A stretch of DNA of 22,275 bases from a virus. A program made the translations under genes and the position numbers. The stretch is taken from positions 1 to 22,275 of IMG/VR virus record IMGVR_UViG_3300018048_001491. The stretch is one strand, 5' to 3'. Of the stretch, positions 1-6,443 are shown in pieces. The notes below the pieces were generated by a model. The model was not told the DNA's origin. It saw only the letters and a program-made list of their open reading frames with translations, and did no database searches. Numbering within the stretch: position 1 is the first letter of the stretch; each line of letters starts with the position of its first letter.

Positions 1-681
1 TTACTTTCAGGTGAAATAGATTGTGCGATACACAGTGCCAAAGACGTTGGAACGGAAATAGCAGACGGCACAGAACTATTAGGATGTGTCTGGGAGCAAG
101 GTGACAGACGTGATGTGTTGATTGGACCTTTCGAAAATTTTGATTCTATTCCAAGCGGATACAGAATAGGAACAAGTGCTCCACGTAGAGCAAAAATGTT
201 ATCAGACCAAAGACCTGATTTGCGGTTTGTGCCTATAAGAGGAAATATTCAAACAAGAATAGATTTAATTGCTAAACAAGAAGTTGATGGAATCATTATG
301 GCAAAGTGTGCGTTAGATAGATTAAACGTACAAGTACAACACACTGTGATGCCCGAAACAGAATTGTTGCCTGCCGCAGGACAAGGAAAAGTTGTTGTGC
401 AGATAAGAAGCGATGACATCAAAATGAAAGACATATGGAATCCTCAAATATTAGAATGGCCCACGATTGAATTAATGGCAGAACGATATGTTTTAGAATT
501 AGTTAATGGAGATTGTCAAACAGCAATAGGCGTTACCGCAGATGCTAGACCTGAAAAAGGAATGATGCAGATACGTTGTTCTTATCATGACGGAACCAAA
601 GCACACCATATTCAAGAAATTGGAGAACTTGCTAACTGGAAAATGTTAGCACAAAAAGTTGTCCATGCATTTATATCTTAA
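1..681 (+). CDS. hemC: Porphobilinogen deaminase (hydroxymethylbilane synthase), 5'-truncated by window edge
   Basis: The reading frame is open from base 1 to the stop at 679-681, so the start lies outside the window. HemC condenses four porphobilinogen molecules into hydroxymethylbilane in tetrapyrrole synthesis. Seen in the sequence: HSAKD (codons 11-15, the HSxKD motif carrying the catalytic Asp), GTSAPRR (the arginine pair that binds substrate carboxylates), RGNIQTR, LPAAGQG, and NGDCQTAIG, whose Cys is in the place of the residue that carries the dipyrromethane cofactor. All key residues are present, so the enzyme looks functional. About 54 residues follow the Cys, against about 71 in E. 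coli, so the C-terminal domain is shortened. The gene is AT-rich (16 GC of 60 in 241-300), like the phage replication genes. In a T4-like phage this would be an auxiliary metabolic gene; a host segment is unlikely given the phage genes around it. Confidence 0.93.
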   Translation, partial: LLSGEIDCAIHSAKDVGTEIADGTELLGCVWEQGDRRDVLIGPFENFDSIPSGYRIGTSAPRRAKMLSDQRPDLRFVPIRGNIQTRIDLIAKQEVDGIIMAKCALDRLNVQVQHTVMPETELLPAAGQGKVVVQIRSDDIKMKDIWNPQILEWPTIELMAERYVLELVNGDCQTAIGVTADARPEKGMMQIRCSYHDGTKAHHIQEIGELANWKMLAQKVVHAFIS

Positions 682-778
682 TTATAAAAACAATAGTAGC
701 AGATAAATTTTATCGATACTGATGTAAATAACTTGCGAATAAGGCAAACATAACAACTCAAATAAGGGAGAATAGGCA

Positions 779-898
779 ATGAAAAAAGTCAAACAAATAG
801 TCACATTCGTGACGTCTTCAATTAAAAATTTTTTTATTAGGATATACAACAGGTTAGAAAAATTTGTTGAAAAAGCCGTAAAAAGTTTTGAAAATTAA
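779..898 (+). CDS. Small basic amphipathic protein, 39 aa
   Basis: A 39-codon frame opens with ATG at 779 and ends with TAA at 896-898. AAGGGAG at 764-770 is a strong Shine-Dalgarno with 8 nt spacing, the best-looking ribosome site in this part of the window, and is the main reason for calling the gene. The product starts MKKVKQIV, is rich in Lys, and alternates hydrophobic and charged residues in a way that suggests one or two amphipathic helices; there is no clear transmembrane segment. TGTAAATA at 723-730 differs by one base from the T4 late promoter box TATAAATA and could drive it. I do not recognise the family. It lies just downstream of hemC and converges on the oxygenase gene at 927-1610. 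Confidence 0.6.
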   Translation: MKKVKQIVTFVTSSIKNFFIRIYNRLEKFVEKAVKSFEN

Positions 899-918
899 TT
901 GATTTAAATTAAACCAGT

Positions 919-980
919 AACCAGCCTTAAAATTCTAGCCAGGTATTAATTGTGTACTTAGGTCCAGATAAAGGCTGGTT
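919..980. repeat. Perfect 10-bp inverted repeat with 42-nt loop
   Basis: AACCAGCCTT at 919-928 is exactly complementary to AAGGCTGGTT at 971-980. It sits at the convergent junction between the small plus-strand gene and the 3' end of the minus-strand oxygenase gene, whose stop lies between the arms. A role as an RNA 3'-end structure or weak bidirectional terminator is possible, but there is no adjacent U-tract. Confidence 0.4.
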
Positions 981-1610
981 GCCTCTATGTGTGTGAGTAT
1001 AATTTCCAGGAAAAATTAATAATGTTCCTGCTTCTGCTTTGAGTCTTCTAGGATAATATAAAAATTCTGTTTCACCACCATCTTCCACGTCATTAAGAAA
1101 TACCTGTATCACCATAAACCTTGTGGTGTCTGATCTACTGCTCTGTTCCCAATGCCACACGTGATATCCTTCACCAGGTGCTGTTCTTTGAATCTTCATT
1201 TCATACACCATTTGTGGTGCACCTTCTGTTTGCAAAGATGAAAATTGATGTCTGTATATTCCGTTGTAACACGCCCAAAATGTATCTAAAAATTTATTCT
1301 GTACTCCAGGCACTCCTACTATACTCAAAAGATTATCTCCTTGCGAATACAATCTTGTGGTGTTAAAATTTTGTGTGTCTTTAAGATGTCTAGGTGCTCC
1401 TGAAATTTCTTGTATGGATCTACCAAAACCCATCTTAGTCATTTCATCGAAATATTTAATTGCTTGATCACACCATTCTTTTGTGTATGCTTTTTTAAAC
1501 ACACCAACAAAGTCTCTGATCTCTACTTCCATTTCAGGATTGAAAGGAGGCTCATTGCCTTCTTCCCACTGACGGAGATTGATTGTTTTGTTTTGAATTT
1601 CGTTGGACAT
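927..1610 (-). CDS. 2-oxoglutarate/Fe(II)-dependent oxygenase, 227 aa
   Basis: This is a probable non-haem iron dioxygenase with a double-stranded beta-helix fold. The iron triad reads H153-W-E155 and H206, the last in LLIFPGNYTH, which matches the family pattern LxFPxxxxH. K218 in GPKYTINTW stands where an Arg or Lys binds the 2-oxoglutarate carboxylate. The proximal pair is HxE instead of the usual HxD, which some members of the superfamily also use. The N-terminal 130 residues carry no motif I recognise. The gene is on its own on the minus strand, facing the plus-strand metabolic cassette across a 213-bp intergenic region. The substrate cannot be told from sequence; related phage proteins are often annotated prolyl-hydroxylase-like. 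Confidence 0.82.
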   Translation of the reverse strand: MSNEIQNKTINLRQWEEGNEPPFNPEMEVEIRDFVGVFKKAYTKEWCDQAIKYFDEMTKMGFGRSIQEISGAPRHLKDTQNFNTTRLYSQGDNLLSIVGVPGVQNKFLDTFWACYNGIYRHQFSSLQTEGAPQMVYEMKIQRTAPGEGYHVWHWEQSSRSDTTRFMVIQVFLNDVEDGGETEFLYYPRRLKAEAGTLLIFPGNYTHTHRGNQPLSGPKYTINTWLEF

Positions 1611-1823
1611 TTGAAATTACTTATCTTGACCTGGTTGATAACAGCAGTATTTTGACTGGTGCTGTTGCACTAACATATAGGCATCTACAGTACCATAAAA
1701 CAGTGTTTTAAAGCGTCATAGACGTCAATACACGGGCCAGTCACAGTGTTGATGTATGTGCGGTTATCAGCATCAAAACCATACCTACAACCTGTTGTTT
1801 TCGCAGTCTATAAATATTTTACA
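1611..1823. other. Divergent intergenic region with hairpins
   Basis: This region separates the minus-strand oxygenase from the plus-strand cassette. It holds AACAGCA (1640-1646) paired with TGCTGTT (1660-1666), a 6-bp TAAAAC/GTTTTA hairpin with a 3-nt loop (1696-1710), and CGTC/GACG (1714-1724). Two TTGAC boxes occur at 1626 and 1652. The second (TTGACT) is 18 bp from TATAGG at 1676, a weak sigma70 candidate for the plus strand. No tRNA-like or coding signal is seen. An in-frame ATG at 1752 could extend the cassette's first gene by 24 codons, but the TATAAATA box at 1809 argues for the later start. Confidence 0.4.
1809..1816 (+). promoter_or_regulatory. T4-type late promoter box TATAAATA
   Basis: This is an exact match to the T4 late promoter -10 element, with no -35 hexamer at the expected distance. 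It ends 7 bp before the ATG at 1824, so transcription from it would begin at or very near the start codon. It is the best candidate promoter for the five-gene cassette 1824-5694. Confidence 0.5.
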
Positions 1824-2450
1824 ATGAATTTCAACATATATCACAGATACATCAAATTACCATTTATTATCAATAAACCAAAATGTTTTGCTGAAGGTTT
1901 AACAGATAATTTTTTGATGTATGTTAATCCGGATGAACTGCCCGACGAATTGTTCAAATGGTTGGCTCAACACAATTTAAAAATATCAAATGTGATTGAA
2001 GGATTTTATACCAAACCCAATGGAGGCGCGATACCTATTCATAACGATACAGTGATACCTCCTGGACAACGAGATGCTTGTAAACTTAATTTTACATGGG
2101 GTCCTGAAACTAGTACCACAAGATGGTGGAAGTTAAAATCTGGTTGCAACTATATAGAAATAAATCACGATGAAACCGAAGTAAACAAAAGTTTTCAAGA
2201 GGCTGGTATAGAACCAGACATTGATTGTTACAAATGTTACAGTGCAGATGAAAACAATATAGAACTGGTTCATCAGGCAGTGATCAATAAGCCAAGCATA
2301 TTAAATGTTGGACAACTACACAACACGCACAATCCAGATCCCACACAACACAGATGGACTTTATCACTAACTCTGTTGAAATTGCCAGGCGAACATCTAA
2401 GTTTTGAAGAAGCATTGTTAAAGTTTAAGGACAGCATAGAACATGAATAA
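1824..2450 (+). CDS. 2OG-Fe(II) oxygenase / aspartyl-hydroxylase-like protein, 208 aa
   Basis: This is the first gene of the cassette. Seen: IPIHNDTV with H73 and D75 as the HxD pair, then ILNVGQLHN with H166 as distal His, then HRWTLSL with R177 as the likely 2-oxoglutarate ligand. This order and spacing fit the non-haem iron dioxygenases. KLNFTWGPETSTTRWW between the motifs has the strand-rich character of the barrel core. Upstream in-frame starts exist (1746, 1752), but the ATG at 1824 directly follows a TATAAATA box and gives a normal domain start. It overlaps the next gene by 8 bp, which suggests translational coupling. It is not closely similar to the oxygenases at 927-1610 or 4079-4630, so it probably acts on a different substrate. 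Confidence 0.72.
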   Translation: MNFNIYHRYIKLPFIINKPKCFAEGLTDNFLMYVNPDELPDELFKWLAQHNLKISNVIEGFYTKPNGGAIPIHNDTVIPPGQRDACKLNFTWGPETSTTRWWKLKSGCNYIEINHDETEVNKSFQEAGIEPDIDCYKCYSADENNIELVHQAVINKPSILNVGQLHNTHNPDPTQHRWTLSLTLLKLPGEHLSFEEALLKFKDSIEHE

Positions 2451-2979
2451 AATTTTCACACTGCGTTGTCCAAAAGAAAAAGGCAAAAATTATTTCAGTT
2501 TAGAAAAGCATCAATACAAAAACAATCTTACTGTGATGATTAACGATGCTGTTGTGTTTGAAAATATTAATGATGCTGAAGAAAATTTACCTTTAACATT
2601 GAGTGATCAAATATTATTCGATTCAGACAGTGTGAACTCAGTGAGTTTAATTTATGATATTTCTTTTGGAGAAATCAAAGAAAAATCCGAAGTGGACTTT
2701 GTGTTTGATAGCAACAGTTCTATATGCACCACAAATTTTAATAGAAAAAATTTTGTACAAGGCAGTGAAAAATTAACTGATCAATACTGTGTAACGCTAA
2801 AGATTAATGATCAAACACACACTCTTGATAAAACATTTCACAAAGGCGAAACTAAAAAGATATCTGTTCAAAATTTTGTGGATATGAGTTTGCCGATCAC
2901 AGTAAGTTTAGAATCCAAAAAACAATTTGAAGATTCCAATGACATCACATACGATCAATTGGAGTTTGAAATACAATAA
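2443..2979 (+). CDS. Unknown beta-rich protein, 178 aa
   Basis: I do not recognise this family. The product is acidic, has no signal peptide or membrane segment, and is dominated by alternating hydrophobic/polar stretches typical of beta strands. Two halves look loosely alike: LTVMINDAVVF near residues 29-39 and VTLKINDQTHTL near 116-127 are each followed by a strand-rich segment, so an internal duplication of a beta-sandwich domain is possible but weak. It overlaps the upstream oxygenase by 8 bp and is 8 bp from the aminotransferase, so it belongs to the operon. It is AT-rich (16 GC of 60 in 2701-2760), unlike the next three genes. It could be an accessory, carrier or substrate protein, or a virion protein; the sequence does not decide. 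Confidence 0.7.
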   Translation: MNKIFTLRCPKEKGKNYFSLEKHQYKNNLTVMINDAVVFENINDAEENLPLTLSDQILFDSDSVNSVSLIYDISFGEIKEKSEVDFVFDSNSSICTTNFNRKNFVQGSEKLTDQYCVTLKINDQTHTLDKTFHKGETKKISVQNFVDMSLPITVSLESKKQFEDSNDITYDQLEFEIQ

Positions 2980-2987
2980 TTAAGATT

Positions 2988-4082
2988 ATGAAATCAATTA
3001 AAGGACTCATACCAGGTGTACAAAGATTGACCACAGTTGCCAAACCTCATTGGCAGTACGGTTACATGGACAACAGTAAGAAGATAATAGATCCATTGTT
3101 GCACTATGGTTGTTTCACATTGGGGTTTGACCGACATGACATATTGGATTATGTGTATGACAATATTCGAGTGAAACCAGAAATAGCAGAAAGCATTGTG
3201 CAGAATGAAGAACTGTATCTCAATGAACCCAGTTATCAATTGTCCGACACTCTGTTTCACATGACAGGCTACAAAAGTATATTTGCTCTCAGTGGATCAG
3301 ATGCCAACGAAGGTGCGGTCAAACTTGCCAGTGCTTATCAAAAACTGCTAGGACAAACACAACGCACAAAAATTGTGTGTTTTGAAAACAGTTATCACGG
3401 CTCTACATTTTTAAACTACAACATGGGAGACAGTCTGTTTACCGATCCTTTCTACACTTTAAAACCTTATGACCAAGTGATCCGACTGAAAAGAGATTTT
3501 GATATCAATCAAACAGAGTGGAATCAAGTGATGTGTGTGATGGTGGAAACGTGTTCATATGGTGAACAATTGAGACCCAACTCAAAAGAATTCTGGAACA
3601 AGATAAAACAGTTGCAGGAGCAGGGTGTGGTTGTGATTGTGGACGACATTTTTATTGGCGGCGGAAAGACAGGCACATTTGTTGGGTGGCAACAAACTCC
3701 CATTCAGCCAGACATATTCACCATGGGCAAAGCAATCACAGGTGGATTTTTTCCGCTCAGCATCACCATGTACAACTCAAAGATTGATGATGTGTTGCCA
3801 GATGATTTTGATTGGGAACACGGGTTCACATACAATTACAGTCTGCCTGGCATATTGAGTTGTATTAAATATATTGATATACTGCATCAGGAACAATTGA
3901 TGACACAACATCACAACATTGTGGCAACAGCAAAAGCAACGTTTGAACAAGCAGGCTATACCATAGTGGGACAGTTTGGTACACTATTTGATTTGATCAA
4001 AGGCGATGATCATAAATTTTTTATCATACCCATCAATGCCACAGAAGAATATTTTGATGTGTTGAAAGGACAGTTACAATGA
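2988..4082 (+). CDS. Class III PLP-dependent aminotransferase, 364 aa
   Basis: The fold type I class III signature is clear: SGSDANEGA (102-110, phosphate and cofactor contacts), SYHGST (135-140), IVDDIFIGGGKTG (217-229, the D-E-x-x-x-G-x-G-R-T-G motif with DD in place of DE), and FTMGKAITGG, where K248 is the Schiff-base lysine. These enzymes move an amino group from an amino acid to an aldehyde or ketone; family members include the ornithine, DAPA, glutamate-semialdehyde (HemL) and cyclitol aminotransferases. At 364 residues it is shorter than the usual 420-450, mainly at the C-terminal domain. HemL was considered because of hemC nearby, but the SGSDANEGA segment is closer to the other branches. 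It overlaps the next oxygenase by 4 bp (ATGA). The downstream amidinotransferase suggests it supplies the amine that becomes guanidinylated; that is inference. Confidence 0.88.
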   Translation: MKSIKGLIPGVQRLTTVAKPHWQYGYMDNSKKIIDPLLHYGCFTLGFDRHDILDYVYDNIRVKPEIAESIVQNEELYLNEPSYQLSDTLFHMTGYKSIFALSGSDANEGAVKLASAYQKLLGQTQRTKIVCFENSYHGSTFLNYNMGDSLFTDPFYTLKPYDQVIRLKRDFDINQTEWNQVMCVMVETCSYGEQLRPNSKEFWNKIKQLQEQGVVVIVDDIFIGGGKTGTFVGWQQTPIQPDIFTMGKAITGGFFPLSITMYNSKIDDVLPDDFDWEHGFTYNYSLPGILSCIKYIDILHQEQLMTQHHNIVATAKATFEQAGYTIVGQFGTLFDLIKGDDHKFFIIPINATEEYFDVLKGQLQ

Positions 4083-4630
4083 TCATAAAAGATAATTTTT
4101 TGACATCAGAGCAATTGGTTCAAATCAATCAGATGATTGATGCAGATATCACACAGCACAATGGACGTTTTGAAAGATACGATGATGAAGTGGATCATCA
4201 CGAAACAGACGATTGTAATCTGTTCTATCTCAACAAAGAAATAAAAGATTTCTTTTTTGGCTTGTTGGTGGAAAAAGGTTACTTCACAGAGGAATTGCTC
4301 ACAGGGCACGATCAAACACTGCGATATCATGAAATGAAATATCCTTATGTGAGCACATGGCACAAGGACAGATTTCTTGATTGGGAAAAAGAAGAAATAG
4401 ATTTTATGGGAGTGACATTTTTCTTAAATGAAACGTGGGACTTTAAGGATGGCGGATTGTTTTTGTTCCGCAAGGATGATGCAGACAGAGGCGAATATGT
4501 GGAACCCATCGGCAATAGAATCATAATCAACAACGAAGATCTGTATCATGCTGTGACAAAAATTGTGACGCCAGATGTGAAACGACGCAGTCTACAGGCT
4601 TTTATGCACGTGAAATATTTGAACATATGA
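4079..4630 (+). CDS. 2OG-Fe(II) oxygenase, 183 aa
   Basis: This is a compact single-domain non-haem iron dioxygenase. Seen: STWHKDRF with H95 and D97, GVTFFLNETWDFKDGG (the barrel strand and GG turn typical of prolyl-4-hydroxylase-like proteins), DLYHAVTKI with distal H157, and RRSLQAF with R169 or R170 to bind 2-oxoglutarate. All expected metal and cosubstrate residues are present. It overlaps both neighbours by 4 bp through ATGA stop/start codons, so the aminotransferase, this oxygenase and the amidinotransferase are probably made in fixed ratio from one message. It likely hydroxylates the pathway intermediate or the amino-acid donor; the substrate is unknown. Confidence 0.85.
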   Translation: MIIKDNFLTSEQLVQINQMIDADITQHNGRFERYDDEVDHHETDDCNLFYLNKEIKDFFFGLLVEKGYFTEELLTGHDQTLRYHEMKYPYVSTWHKDRFLDWEKEEIDFMGVTFFLNETWDFKDGGLFLFRKDDADRGEYVEPIGNRIIINNEDLYHAVTKIVTPDVKRRSLQAFMHVKYLNI

Positions 4631-5694
4631 TATACACAGAATACGATCCGTTGGAATCAATCATAGTGGGAGACACATACGATCCCGGACAGGTTCACGT
4701 GTTGCATCATAAGGATCCCAGCAAGTTCAATCGTATCCTGGAAGAAACCAAACGAGATCTGGACAATCTAGCAGACTTTTTAAAGAAAGGTGGCGTTGAA
4801 GTGATGCGTCCCACTGTGCATGAGTACTATGATCCCATACATATGCCTGATTTTGATGTGGAATTTCCCATTGCTCCCATAGTGCCCAGAGATGCACTGA
4901 TGGTGATGGGTCGCACAATCATACAGACATACACCAGTTACACCGACAGATACTTTGATGCTGTGAGTTATTATCCCATATTTGAAAAGATGTTTCGTGA
5001 AGGCTATCGTTGGATCAGCCAACCCCCGCCCGTGTTACAGAATTTAAACACTGAAGATGATTGGTTTGTGAATGATAGAACCTACAAGGACAAATTAATG
5101 GACAGAGTGTTGTGGCACACAGCCACCATGTTTCGAGCAGGAGATGCCTTCATTGTGAATCCAGAAGGTCCTGGCTCAGCAACAGGATTGGAATGGTGCC
5201 GCAGAGAGTTGCCGGAGTACAGATTTATTCCCAACACAGGCACACGTTTTAACGGCTTTGGACACATTGACCACGGCTTTATCATGATAGATGATGACAC
5301 TGTGATACACGCAGGCATGGATTGGGTACCAGACTGCTTACGCAACAAACATCTGATTGATGTGAGTGACTGTTTGCCTGAATTGAAAATGGATAGATTT
5401 GTGCAGGATTATGCAGAAGCCAAAAATAGAATGGACATTGCTTGGGTCAACAAGTACTTGGAGAATTGGAGAGGTTACAATCAAGAAGTGTGCTTTGATC
5501 TCAATGTGTTGGTGATAGACAGAAACAACATTGTGTTTGCACGACACATACCCAAACTGTTTGCAAAACTGAAGTCCTTACACATAGACTGTCACGTTGT
5601 GCCACAGAGACACTATTTGTTTTGGGACGGTGGAATACATTGTAGCACACTTGATGTCAAAAGACGAGGCGTCAAAAGACAGATCATAGATTAA
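4627..5694 (+). CDS. Amidinotransferase (glycine/inosamine amidinotransferase family), 355 aa
   Basis: The start EYDPLESIIVGD matches the opening of AGAT/StrB-type amidinotransferases, which move the amidino group of arginine to an acceptor amine. The triad can be placed as D173 (AGDAFIV), H213 (FGHIDHG) and the nucleophile C339 (WDGGIHCSTLDVKRRG), in the order and rough spacing of the family. The length of 355 is close to StrB1 and shorter than human AGAT (423). Arginine deiminases and peptidyl-arginine deiminases share the fold, but the N-terminal motif and the GGIHCSTLDV context favour the amidinotransferases. It is the last gene of the cassette, joined by a 4-bp overlap to the oxygenase, and is followed by a hairpin pair. 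It is GC-richer than most of the window (30 GC of 60 in 5101-5160), which hints at transfer. Confidence 0.9.
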   Translation: MIYTEYDPLESIIVGDTYDPGQVHVLHHKDPSKFNRILEETKRDLDNLADFLKKGGVEVMRPTVHEYYDPIHMPDFDVEFPIAPIVPRDALMVMGRTIIQTYTSYTDRYFDAVSYYPIFEKMFREGYRWISQPPPVLQNLNTEDDWFVNDRTYKDKLMDRVLWHTATMFRAGDAFIVNPEGPGSATGLEWCRRELPEYRFIPNTGTRFNGFGHIDHGFIMIDDDTVIHAGMDWVPDCLRNKHLIDVSDCLPELKMDRFVQDYAEAKNRMDIAWVNKYLENWRGYNQEVCFDLNVLVIDRNNIVFARHIPKLFAKLKSLHIDCHVVPQRHYLFWDGGIHCSTLDVKRRGVKRQIID

Positions 5695-5718
5695 AATTGC
5701 TTACCGAAATCGCTGTGC

Positions 5719-5763
5719 TTACCGCTTCGCGGATTTGAAATTTCTGCGTTACCGCTTCGCGGA
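5719..5763. terminator. Tandem hairpin pair between convergent genes
   Basis: A 15-bp unit TTACCGCTTCGCGGA occurs at 5719-5733 and again at 5749-5763, exactly 30 bp apart. Each holds CCGC-TTC-GCGG, a 4-bp GC stem with a 3-nt loop. The second is followed by AATTTTTG, giving a terminator-like U-tract for the plus strand. A degenerate partial copy (TTACCGAAATCGC) begins at 5701. It lies between the amidinotransferase (ends 5694) and the minus-strand methyltransferase (ends 5781), where a bidirectional terminator is expected. Confidence 0.6.
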
Positions 5764-5780
5764 ATTTTTGCTGTCCGCCT

Positions 5781-6419
5781 CTAGGCTTTCTTTTGATGGA
5801 TGTAGTTGCTATCTTTTGAAAAATCGATATGTTGGTTTCTTATTGCTATGTTAGACAAGAATAAATCTTTGTTGATCATAAATTTACTTTGCTCTGTCTT
5901 TTGAAATGCATAGTAAACACAACCTCCTGTTGTGTATCTTTTATTGATGAATTTGTAATTGCTTTCTTTTATTAGTGTTTCAAAAAACTTTTCGCTATAA
6001 TAATAGTGACAGTGTTTTGCGAATATTTTTTCTTTATCTCTTTTGTTTACTTCTGGAACTCCGTGTATCATTATACCATTTGTTTTACAGCAATGATCTG
6101 CTATTTTAAAACAAGTGTACTGTGCATCAAACGGTTCAACGTGTTCTGATGTACCCATGTTGTACACAACATCGTATTGCTCTTTCCAATCCACAAATTG
6201 ATCAAATACAGAAAGATCTTTTACAATTGATCCGTGCTTACCATTTACATCAACAGAAGTGTGTATGAATCCTCTAGTTTGCCAATATTCTTTTGCTGGA
6301 TTTAATTTAGGACGAATTATTTGATCACCAAGTTCCAGCATTTTCAAATCTTTACAACTGTTGTGAACTTTTAAAATATCTTCTTCTATATCTTGTAGTA
6401 TGTATAATTTTAGTCCCAT
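5781..6419 (-). CDS. Class I SAM-dependent methyltransferase-like protein, 212 aa
   Basis: Seen: KMLELGDQ near residues 26-33 as SAM-binding motif I (normally hhExGxG), a following acidic residue in HTSVDVNG (D58), and YDVVYNMGTSEHVEP, which resembles the post-II region of Methyltransf_11/23-type enzymes. GIMIHGVPEV fits the strand 5 region. Motif I is degenerate (GD instead of GxG), so the assignment rests on overall layout. There is no DPPY or NPPY motif, so an adenine or N4-cytosine DNA methylase is not indicated; a sugar or small-molecule methyltransferase is more likely, in keeping with the glycosyltransferase-like gene 24 bp upstream. TATAAAAC about 17 bp before the start is a weak late-promoter-like box. 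Confidence 0.62.
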   Translation of the reverse strand: MGLKLYILQDIEEDILKVHNSCKDLKMLELGDQIIRPKLNPAKEYWQTRGFIHTSVDVNGKHGSIVKDLSVFDQFVDWKEQYDVVYNMGTSEHVEPFDAQYTCFKIADHCCKTNGIMIHGVPEVNKRDKEKIFAKHCHYYYSEKFFETLIKESNYKFINKRYTTGGCVYYAFQKTEQSKFMINKDLFLSNIAIRNQHIDFSKDSNYIHQKKA

Positions 6420-6443
6420 ACTGTATGTATCAGTTTTATAGAC

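Noticed and set aside
1-681. hemC as evidence that the left edge is host chromosome
   Set aside because: No other housekeeping gene is present, composition matches the phage genes, and phage-type genes continue directly; a phage-borne copy is simpler, though the truncated edge prevents proof.
1121-1655. Two plus-strand open frames (81 codons each) opposite the 2OG oxygenase
   Set aside because: They are antisense to a gene with clear catalytic motifs, have no ribosome site and give Cys/Phe/Leu-rich low-quality proteins.
1640-1724. tRNA gene in the intergenic region
   Set aside because: The inverted repeats do not form a cloverleaf: no T-loop GTTCRA sequence, acceptor stem or anticodon arm at proper spacing.
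2988-4082. Aminotransferase as HemL (glutamate-1-semialdehyde aminomutase) partnering hemC
   Set aside because: The cofactor-loop segment SGSDANEGA differs from the HemL-type segment, and the gene is coupled to an amidinotransferase, not to hemC.
4627-5694. Arginine deiminase or peptidyl-arginine deiminase
   Set aside because: The N-terminal EYDPLESIIVGD and the GGIHCSTLDV context fit glycine/inosamine amidinotransferases better; the shared fold alone is not decisive.
5701-5763. CRISPR-like array
   Set aside because: Only two full repeats of 15 bp with a 15-bp spacer and no cas genes; a hairpin/terminator duplication explains it.
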